DNA of 64,000 nt, taken from the NCBI GenBank assembly GCA_027309085.1, contig DAIDDL010000014.1, positions 1 through 64,000 on the forward strand. Reading direction: 5' to 3'. The notes under the pieces are model-generated. The model worked only from the letters and a program-made list of their open reading frames with translations, was not told the origin of the DNA and made no database searches. Position 1 is the first letter of the stretch; each line of letters begins with the position of its first letter. The DNA comes from Sulfobacillus sp. (GTDB taxonomy: Bacteria > Bacillota > Sulfobacillia > Sulfobacillales > Sulfobacillaceae). The translations under genes were made by a program, and so were the position numbers. Shown here piece after piece: positions 48,861-55,736 of this stretch.

Positions 48861-49438
48861 CGCCTTCGACGCCTCCCCCGTGGATTGGGTCTTATGCCAC
48901 CCGCGCAGCGTTAGACGCCGGAACGGAACCGATTCGGTGGCTCGCCACCGCTCAGGGCCTGTACGAATTCCGCACCACGGCCATCGGCACGTTCTGCGTG
49001 CCGCGCCCGGATGTGCCCTTGGAGATGGCGCAAGAAGGGCTGACGCTCGCCATTCCGCGCATGCCGAGAGCCCTGCTCGCCGCTCTCGTGGCGCAGTTCC
49101 GCACGGCATTGCCGTCCGAACAGTTGGCCCAGGTCTATTGGGAGCCCGGTCCCGGCCGTTTTGTGGTCGACATTCCACCCCAAGAGGCGGACGGCACCTC
49201 GGTGACCACACCGGACGCCACCGATCCCTATGACCCCGCCCGCCCCCGCGTCCTCCAAGTGCATTCGCATGCGGCCGGGCCCGCATTCTTTTCAGCCACG
49301 GACGATGCGGATGAGCAAGCGACCGGCTGTTATGGGGTCATCGGCCGTCTGGATACGGCCCTGCCCACGATGGTCTGGCGGCTGGCCTGCGGAGGACGCC
49401 ATGTGTCCTTGCGCCTCTGCGATCTCTTTGCCGACTAA
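48857..49438 (+). CDS. PRTRC protein A-like JAMM/MPN metalloprotease
   Basis: VHSHAAGPAFFSATDDADEQ is a complete JAMM motif (HxH, seven residues, S, two residues, D), near residues 137-151. An upstream Glu would complete the zinc site. JAMM enzymes remove ubiquitin-like modifiers. PRTRC protein A carries this domain. The ATG overlaps the stop of the ubiquitin-like gene (ATGA), ensuring equal synthesis. 193 aa; the N-terminal half (DVPLEMAQEGLTLAIPRMP) fits family length. Confidence 0.85.
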   Translation: MTPSTPPPWIGSYATRAALDAGTEPIRWLATAQGLYEFRTTAIGTFCVPRPDVPLEMAQEGLTLAIPRMPRALLAALVAQFRTALPSEQLAQVYWEPGPGRFVVDIPPQEADGTSVTTPDATDPYDPARPRVLQVHSHAAGPAFFSATDDADEQATGCYGVIGRLDTALPTMVWRLACGGRHVSLRLCDLFAD

Positions 49439-49463
49439 CGCGGCTTAAAAAGGAGGCTGTGTG

Positions 49464-50339
49464 ATGACCGATACCCTGCTGGATCCCCCCCGCCCTCTCG
49501 CCACAGACGCCGGGGCGTTTCCCTCAGACCTCAACATCGTAGTAGTCGGCACGGGCGGCACGGGCGGCTATGTGGTCCAATATCTGTCCCGCCTACTCTA
49601 TGCCCTCTCCCAACACTCCCCCCATCGCGCCTGGCGTCTGACGCTGGTCGACGGGGATGCCGTGGAAGCCGGCAATCTGCTCCGCCAGCATTTTCTGCCC
49701 CAAGATATCGGGCAGCCGAAAGCGACGGTCTTAGCCGAACGGTTTGGCGCGGTCTATCAGATCCCGGTCTTTGCCGTACCGACGTATCTGACCGCTGCGG
49801 ACGGGCTGGATGCCCTCATGTTCAGCCCGCGCCAGGAGCAGACGCCCTATACGCCGCGGCTGCTGGATGTGATCATCGGCTGTGTCGACAATCACGCCAC
49901 GCGGCAGGTGCTGGACCAGATTTTCCACCGGTTTGCTCATGGGATCTACATCGACGCCGGCAATGATGGAATCAATCCTTCGGACGATCCCGCCGACCGT
50001 GAGGCCGTTCAAGCCAGCGGCTATGGCGGACATGTCGTGGTCGGCGTGAAACAGCGGGGACGCGTTCTCCTGCCTCCGGTTGGCACGGTCTACCCCGATA
50101 TTCTCACCGATACTCAGTCCGCACTGCCGGGCCAAGCCTGCGGCCAGCAAGCCGTCTCACAGCCCCAGCGGATGCTGACGAATGTCTGGGCGGCGATGAC
50201 GGTCATGAGCGCCCTGAATACCCTGCTCACCGACCATCAGGTGCTCTGGCATGTCGCCAATTTTAATGCCCGCTATGGCACGACGCGCAGTCAGGCCCTC
50301 ACGGCGACTTATTGGACGCAGCTTGCGAGCGGCGCATGA
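49464..50339 (+). CDS. PRTRC ThiF/E1-like adenylating enzyme
   Basis: The Rossmann glycine loop VVVGTGGTGGYVVQYLSRL, the ATP-site block LTLVDGDAVEAGNLLRQHF, and VIIGCVDNHATRQVLDQIF are typical of ThiF/E1 enzymes, which adenylate the C-terminus of a ubiquitin-like protein. A Cys in PGQACGQQAVSQPQ could form the thioester, though that is not certain. 291 aa from ATG 49464 (AAAGGAGG upstream). With proteins A, B, C and ParB it completes the PRTRC set. Confidence 0.9.
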   Translation: MTDTLLDPPRPLATDAGAFPSDLNIVVVGTGGTGGYVVQYLSRLLYALSQHSPHRAWRLTLVDGDAVEAGNLLRQHFLPQDIGQPKATVLAERFGAVYQIPVFAVPTYLTAADGLDALMFSPRQEQTPYTPRLLDVIIGCVDNHATRQVLDQIFHRFAHGIYIDAGNDGINPSDDPADREAVQASGYGGHVVVGVKQRGRVLLPPVGTVYPDILTDTQSALPGQACGQQAVSQPQRMLTNVWAAMTVMSALNTLLTDHQVLWHVANFNARYGTTRSQALTATYWTQLASGA

Positions 50340-50743
50340 CATACCCCGAACTCATTGAGGAACAGATTCCCTCCGACACGCGTGTGGTCTATGACGCTGG
50401 CAACGGCTGGCATCTCACCGGGACCGTGACCTGGGCCTGTGGCCACCGGGGGGTGGTGCGGATGGCCTTGCGCTCCGTAGACCATTCGCTGGCCCCCCTG
50501 TTTTTTGAGGCCGAGCGCCATTTTTACTGCTCGTCCTGTTACAGCCAGTGGCACCGCCGGTTCCATATGGCGCAAGGCGACTGGTACGTCCCCCGGTGCC
50601 CCCACCACCTCAATCCTGTGCAATGGTTTGCCGATACGGCGTACCACATCGCCAAAGCCCACACCATTCTCCGGGACTATGCCGACACGTCCCTGTATCC
50701 CGCACCGTGCTCTCCCGAGACTTTGCCCGCGCCGCGGCAATAG
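50336..50743 (+). CDS. Hypothetical zinc-type protein after ThiF (135 aa)
   Basis: ATG 50336 overlaps the ThiF stop, so it belongs to the same operon. Cys/His groups (CGHRG, CSSCYSQWHRRFH, RCPHH) suggest a zinc site. No PRTRC role known to me; it might be a substrate or adaptor. Confidence 0.6.
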   Translation: MTYPELIEEQIPSDTRVVYDAGNGWHLTGTVTWACGHRGVVRMALRSVDHSLAPLFFEAERHFYCSSCYSQWHRRFHMAQGDWYVPRCPHHLNPVQWFADTAYHIAKAHTILRDYADTSLYPAPCSPETLPAPRQ

Positions 50744-50994
50744 AGACTCCCAGCTTTGGCTCACACGCCGATCTATCCCCCCGCAGACTCTCTAGAGACT
50801 GTGGGGTCTGGGACGGCCCCGCGTCTCTCGATAGCCCGTCCTGCCCGGACGGGCTGTGCCGCGATCGATGATCAAGACTGCTGATGCCAGAAGGGGTTTC
50901 CACCCCTGATCGAGGCTCCACCACTGGACGCCTACGCACAACTCTTACGGCCTGCCGGCCCCGCCCACCATTAATAAAGGAGCGTGTATCCCCG

Positions 50995-52176
50995 ATGTCC
51001 CAAACCTTTACCGCCACTGACTGGGCTCCCTTTGTCACAATAGCGACCGCCATTCTGCCCCTGACGCATACGGAAAGCACGGCCGTGATCTCTGCCACGG
51101 AGACCGCGCTCTCGGTGTCCTTGACCGCCTCCTCGCTCTGGATGCGCTATACCGTGCCCAATCGTTTAGGGGATACCCCATTGGCTCCTGCGGGCGTCCC
51201 TTGGCCCGCTTGGGGAGCCTTGCTCGGCCGGATTCCCGACACGAAGGATCTCCTCAGTACGCTCGCCGACACAGACCCGCCTCAACTGAAAATCCGCATG
51301 GGCCGCTACCGGGCGACCTTAGCCACGCAGCCGGTGCCCGCCACCCTCGAAGACACGCCGTGGCTGGAAGAGACGGCTCTGGTCTCGGGATCGTGGGACG
51401 CCTCCACCCTCAATGCCTTAAAACGCCGCCATCAACACGCCTGCACGACCGACGCCAGCCGTCCAGCCCTCAGCCATTGGCACTGGATTTATGACGCCGC
51501 GCATCAGGCCTGGCAGATCACGACCACCGATGGTGCGCGGTTGATTCGCTCATTCCTTCCCACCGATGAGACTCCCCATGACCAAGAATCGTGGCTGGTC
51601 CCCCGTACGCTCTGGCCCTGGCTCGATAAGATCGCCCGCGTCTGGCCCGCACAGCCGATCGCGTGGACGGTGACGCCGCATTACCTGCGGTTCCAATGCG
51701 GTGGTCTGCTCCTGGCGCTTCCCCGTCCGGCCCTGCCTTTCCCGGATGTCGATACGGTCTTGTGGCCCCGTCTCATCACCTTCGTGCCGGAAACCACGAC
51801 CACGCTCGACCGCGCCCCGCTCCACGATGCCCTGGGACGTCTCTTGCGCTGGATCGACCAAGACTCCGAGCAGCCGGTGCAATTGGCCTGTACGGGCGAT
51901 CAATGGCATCTGACCTGGCAAGCCCGCGATGGCTCCCTCGCCCTCGATGAATGGGGACTCTGTGCGCCCATCGCCCAAGCGTGGTCGGCTCCCTTTGCCC
52001 CCCGCCTGTTAGCGGAGCTGGTGCAGGGATTGTCCGTGGACGCCATCACCCTCACGTTTGCCCCGCAAGCCGCTCCCCCTTTTCTGCGCCTCACGGCAGC
52101 CGATGATCCGTTGACCACCACCAGTGTGCTCTTGCCGGTGCGTCAATTGGCTCCCCGTCAGGAGGTGGCCTCATGA
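50995..52176 (+). CDS. DNA polymerase III beta sliding-clamp paralogue
   Basis: The 393-aa protein follows the three-domain clamp plan. Domain 1 ends near residue 125 (KIRMGRYRATLAT). Domain 2 has TLNALKRRHQHACTTDASRP, LSHWHWIYDAAHQAWQITT, then TDGARLIRSFLP, the classical clamp TDxxRL strand, followed by WLVPRTLWPWLDKIA. Domain 3 ends with LVQGLSVDAITLTF and LLPVRQL. Clamps encircle DNA and tether polymerases and repair proteins. It is diverged from chromosomal DnaN. AAAGGAG precedes ATG 50995. It follows the PRTRC cluster and overlaps the next gene, so the clamp may serve the element's own replication or be a target of the PRTRC pathway (inference). Confidence 0.8.
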   Translation: MSQTFTATDWAPFVTIATAILPLTHTESTAVISATETALSVSLTASSLWMRYTVPNRLGDTPLAPAGVPWPAWGALLGRIPDTKDLLSTLADTDPPQLKIRMGRYRATLATQPVPATLEDTPWLEETALVSGSWDASTLNALKRRHQHACTTDASRPALSHWHWIYDAAHQAWQITTTDGARLIRSFLPTDETPHDQESWLVPRTLWPWLDKIARVWPAQPIAWTVTPHYLRFQCGGLLLALPRPALPFPDVDTVLWPRLITFVPETTTTLDRAPLHDALGRLLRWIDQDSEQPVQLACTGDQWHLTWQARDGSLALDEWGLCAPIAQAWSAPFAPRLLAELVQGLSVDAITLTFAPQAAPPFLRLTAADDPLTTTSVLLPVRQLAPRQEVAS

Positions 52177-52658
52177 TCACGACAGCCCCCGCTCTGCCGC
52201 CCTCGGTCTTCTACGGCCCGCCTCAGCTGTGCTGGGCCGAAAGCGCCGACCGCCTCTGGTTTATGGCCCCGCATCCCGACAGCACGAGTTGGCTGGCGGG
52301 GATTACCCAGCTCGACACCGATCCGCTCCTTTATGCGTATCCGACGCAAGATACGGCGTTAGCGGGGCTTCATGCCCTGTGGCGACGCGACCGGCTGGTG
52401 CTCGATACGCCCCAAAGCCTCGACTGGATGCTCGCCCATCCACACAACACGCTGCTCGCCCGCCGCTTTGACACGTTAACATGGGAACCCGCCCCCCGCT
52501 GGCTGACGGCCATTCGGACGGGACATTGGCTCGCCGGACATGCTCGGTGGACGCCTCAGACGGACTGGGAAGTGTCCACGATTAGCGCTCGGTGGTGGAG
52601 TCAGCATCATCAATGGGACGGCACCCAGGCGACGGCAGGAGTCGAAAATTCGGTATAA
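52173..52658 (+). CDS. Hypothetical 161-aa protein coupled to the clamp
   Basis: ATG 52173 overlaps the clamp stop (ATGA). Rich in Trp, Leu and Ala with no known motif. The coupling suggests a partner of the clamp. Confidence 0.6.
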   Translation: MITTAPALPPSVFYGPPQLCWAESADRLWFMAPHPDSTSWLAGITQLDTDPLLYAYPTQDTALAGLHALWRRDRLVLDTPQSLDWMLAHPHNTLLARRFDTLTWEPAPRWLTAIRTGHWLAGHARWTPQTDWEVSTISARWWSQHHQWDGTQATAGVENSV

Positions 52659-52695
52659 TGTTCACGAAGACGTCAAGGCTAAAGGAGCGACCCCC

Positions 52696-52908
52696 GTGTC
52701 TCATGCAAAAGATGTCTTGTCAAAATATCTGTTTGGCGCATTTCCTGAGGACGTCTTCAGCGCATTGGGGTGGCCAGGCCTTCATCTCACCCGCGCCTTG
52801 CCGACGGAATGAATGGAAGTGTATCAGGGCACGACCGATTCGTTAACAGGAGACTGGAGCGTCAATTCTCGACCCTTCCACTCAATACGTCGAAGAATAC
52901 TTTGCTAG
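52696..52908 (+). pseudogene. Truncated Rpn-family (PD-(D/E)XK) gene fragment
   Basis: AAAGGAG precedes GTG 52696. SHAKDVLSKYLFGAFPEDVF, SALGWPGLHLTRALPTE is the N-terminus of Rpn/transposase-like nucleases (lgp.l.....LPTEL). TGA 52810 interrupts where the family has Leu; EVYQGTTDSLTGDW continues, then the frame ends. The nuclease core is missing. It starts an AT-richer block that also holds the TacA/TacT pair. Confidence 0.6.
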
Positions 52909-53004
52909 GCATTGCCCATACTATGCTGTTGAGGAGGATTGACACGTATGGACAAATGCCGTACATTTAAGATCACATCCATTCAGAGAAGGCGAGGAAG
53001 TCCC

Positions 53005-53304
53005 ATGCCGACAGAAACCACTATGTCACGGCGCGAATCTCGTTTAGAGATTCGCGTTTCCGCTGAAATTAAACAGTTACTCGATGAAGCGGCTGAATCT
53101 CTCGGCCTGAGTACATCAGCGTTTGTGTTAGCCACCGTGACGCCACGGGCTGAAGAAATCGTCCAACAACATGCTGTGATGACATTAAACGCCGAAGAAA
53201 GTCAGGCCTTTATTAACCAATTATTAAATCCTCCCAAACCTTCTGCGGCATTACGAGCAGCGGCAGCGCGCTATTGGGCGCGAGTTGATCAATCCCCATC
53301 ATGA
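53005..53304 (+). CDS. DUF1778 TacA-like antitoxin
   Basis: RRESRLEIRVSAEIKQLLDE, AAESLGLSTSAFVLATV and LNAEESQAFINQLLNPPKPS are the RHH and toxin-wrapping segments of DUF1778 antitoxins. These bind their operator with the toxin. The gene overlaps its toxin by 4 bases. GCGAGGAAG lies before ATG 53005. Confidence 0.9.
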   Translation: MPTETTMSRRESRLEIRVSAEIKQLLDEAAESLGLSTSAFVLATVTPRAEEIVQQHAVMTLNAEESQAFINQLLNPPKPSAALRAAAARYWARVDQSPS

Positions 53305-53846
53305 GCGAATTCATCCGTGTTGAAGTCTTGGCGGGCTATCATGACCGTAAGAATTTTGAGTGTCCTACCGGAGGACTAGGAGACTATCTTCGTGAACGAG
53401 CAAGCCAGGACGTCAGGCACAGAGCCGCCGCTGTGTTTGTCGCCGTGAACCCCGCCGCCCCAGAAAGAGTTTTAGGCTATTACACCCTGTCGTCATTGAG
53501 CTTAAAACTCACCGACATTCCTGCACAACATCAGCGCAAACTGGCTCGCTATCCCGACGTTGGCGTCACGTTATTAGGCCGTTTAGCTGTCGACGTTTCT
53601 TGTCGAGGTCAACATCTAGGCGAATTTTTACTCTTTGATGCGTTATACCGCGTTATCGCTACGTCGTCTACAATTGCGACGGTCGCATTAGTTGTGGATA
53701 CCTTAGTTGACTCCAAAGATTTTTATATCCGTTATGGTTTCACACATTTAAGAGATCAACGATACTGGCTTCCTCTAGATAGCGCCCGCGACCTGATGCA
53801 AAACCAACCCCCATCAATCCTGACGCATGAAGAACGCCCATCTTAA
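53301..53846 (+). CDS. TacT-like GNAT acetyltransferase toxin
   Basis: GNAT signature: VGVTLLGRLAVDVSCRGQHL, GEFLLFDALYRV, and the late YIRYGFTHL with the active Tyr. TacT toxins acetylate aminoacyl-tRNA and stop translation. 181 aa from ATG 53301, which overlaps the antitoxin stop (ATGA). A lower GC than neighbours suggests acquisition as a module. Confidence 0.9.
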   Translation: MSEFIRVEVLAGYHDRKNFECPTGGLGDYLRERASQDVRHRAAAVFVAVNPAAPERVLGYYTLSSLSLKLTDIPAQHQRKLARYPDVGVTLLGRLAVDVSCRGQHLGEFLLFDALYRVIATSSTIATVALVVDTLVDSKDFYIRYGFTHLRDQRYWLPLDSARDLMQNQPPSILTHEERPS

Positions 53847-53971
53847 AACCATCTCACTGCGTGCCGCAGGAAACGCCCCGGTGACCAGGCGGCCATGCGC
53901 GCCGCCCAGTCCCGCCCAATGAATTTCCCCCGATTCTTCGGACAACCGCGTATGATTGAGACAAAATGCCT

Positions 53972-53999
53972 AGCCCGTCCTGACGGACGGGCTTTTTTT
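53972..53999 (+). terminator. Intrinsic terminator
   Basis: AGCCCGTCC-TGAC-GGACGGGCT followed by seven T. Confidence 0.85.
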
Positions 54000-54041
54000 G
54001 TTCCCTCAGAACCCACTCATCCGAAAGCGAGGAGATCCCTC

Positions 54042-54422
54042 ATGAAAAAGTGTCTCGTCCATATCACCCACGCCAACACGGAGTGGCATGTCCATTCTTT
54101 AGACGTCTTCGATGCCGCCGATCTTTTCGACCCCCTCGATCCTGCTCACATCACAGCACTCTATCAACACCAGACCCTATCGCTTAATGAGAATGAGCGG
54201 CTACATGTCATCGACGCCCAAGAATTTCGTGAGCAATGGCTGATCGCCCTGAGCCAATTGTTTACGCACAACGCTTTCATGGCCATTACGCAACAGCTGC
54301 AAGTCTTGACTCCCGTCTTAACCGAACCGCCCGCCACCTTTGTGGCTGAATATCCCGAAAAAATCAAGCGCATTCTCGAAGATTTTCTCAGGTGTTGGAT
54401 GCCTGGAGACCCGCCCTGTTAG
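54042..54422 (+). CDS. Hypothetical 126-aa protein
   Basis: GCGAGGAG lies before ATG 54042. Acidic and helical (ALSQLFTHNAFMAITQQLQV). No family recognised. It precedes the methyltransferase gene by ~120 bases. Confidence 0.6.
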   Translation: MKKCLVHITHANTEWHVHSLDVFDAADLFDPLDPAHITALYQHQTLSLNENERLHVIDAQEFREQWLIALSQLFTHNAFMAITQQLQVLTPVLTEPPATFVAEYPEKIKRILEDFLRCWMPGDPPC

Positions 54423-54541
54423 ATCGCTCATTGGAAGAATCCGCGGCCCCTTTCCATACGGAAACCGCCATCCCTTCTCTAACCCGTCCTGGCGGACGGC
54501 TTTCACTTTTCGGTATTCTTGTACCAAAGGAGACTGATCCC

Positions 54542-55618
54542 ATGCGTTTCGCCGGCCAAGCCCAACTCGGCTACTATCCCACCCCTCCCGCCACCCGGCA
54601 CGCGCTAGCCAGCGCGTGCCGCCCCTCCGATTCTAAACCGTGGACAGTTTGTGACCCGTTCTGCGGCCCGGGTGACGCCTTAAACGCCTTCGCGACACCC
54701 TACCGCTACGGTATCGAACTGGATGACGGCCGGGCGGCCCAAGCACGGACAACGGATGCCACGATTCTGTCCGGCAATGCGTTTGACGCGCAGATCGCCC
54801 CGCACAGTCTGTCTGCGCTCTTCCTCAACCCGCCCTACGATTATGACCCGATTCGCCACGCGCGCTATGAAGACTTGGCCTTACGCCACTTTGTCCCAAC
54901 GCTCAAACCCCACGGCCTCGTCATCCTGATTTTTCCGCGCTCCAGCTGGTTAGCGGTGAATCAAGCGTGCATGGAATTGCCTCTCTCCGCTCCGGTGGGT
55001 CTCTGGCGCTTTCCCGACCCCGACTACGAGGCGTTTCAGCAAATTGTTCTCGTCGCGCACAAACTCGGTGTGCGGGACAATATCGACGCCGCGCACAGCA
55101 TGTACCGTTCCCTGCGTTATCGGTCGACTTTTTATGCCCTGTGGCCTCTCACCTTGCCCGCCCTGTCCGTACCCGCCGCGCAGCCCCTCACGCCTGAACA
55201 ATTTACCTGGCATCCGCTTCGCGAAGACACCATTCTCGACACGCTCGCCCACGATACGCATCTCCAAGCCTTAGTCCAACCTTCGACCCTTCCCCCGCCT
55301 ACGCTATCCCTCGATACGCCGATCGCCACCCCTATGACGCTCCACCGGGGCCATCTGGCAACGCTCTTGACTGCCGGACGCTTAACCGGCGTGATCGGCG
55401 AAGGATCTCAACGTCACCTCGTCAAAGGCCGCGTCGTGCAACACACGGTCTCTATTGATGTCGTCGCCGCGGGGTTGAACCCCAAAACCACCCTGGGTGC
55501 CCACGAAACCCAGTATCAAGTCGTGCTGACCACCTTGCATGCCGATGGCACGCTGCGCACCTGGGAACCCGTGGCCGAGCCGGACGACGCGGAGGCGGAC
55601 CTCGCGACCTCTTCCTAA
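54542..55618 (+). CDS. DUF6094 SAM-dependent methyltransferase
   Basis: The start RFAGQAQLGYYPTPPATRHA and motif I VCDPFCGPGDALNAF, with catalytic motif IV LFLNPPYDYD near residue 98, show an N6-adenine-type amino-methyltransferase. PRSSWLAVNQACMEL and WRFPDPDYEAFQQIVLVAHK complete the fold. 358 aa with a C-terminal extra domain. The likely substrate is DNA. The large SNF2-type helicase follows, so the pair may be a DNA modification or defence module. AAAGGAG precedes ATG 54542. Confidence 0.82.
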   Translation: MRFAGQAQLGYYPTPPATRHALASACRPSDSKPWTVCDPFCGPGDALNAFATPYRYGIELDDGRAAQARTTDATILSGNAFDAQIAPHSLSALFLNPPYDYDPIRHARYEDLALRHFVPTLKPHGLVILIFPRSSWLAVNQACMELPLSAPVGLWRFPDPDYEAFQQIVLVAHKLGVRDNIDAAHSMYRSLRYRSTFYALWPLTLPALSVPAAQPLTPEQFTWHPLREDTILDTLAHDTHLQALVQPSTLPPPTLSLDTPIATPMTLHRGHLATLLTAGRLTGVIGEGSQRHLVKGRVVQHTVSIDVVAAGLNPKTTLGAHETQYQVVLTTLHADGTLRTWEPVAEPDDAEADLATSS

Positions 55619-55736
55619 TTTCGCCCCTCACGCATTCTCTGACGTTCCCGCTATACCCTGCCCGTGGTATCGGGCAGGGTTTTCACAGGTTTGCTGGCTG
55701 CCCTCACTTTTTTGATAGAATCCCCGAAAGGATGTC

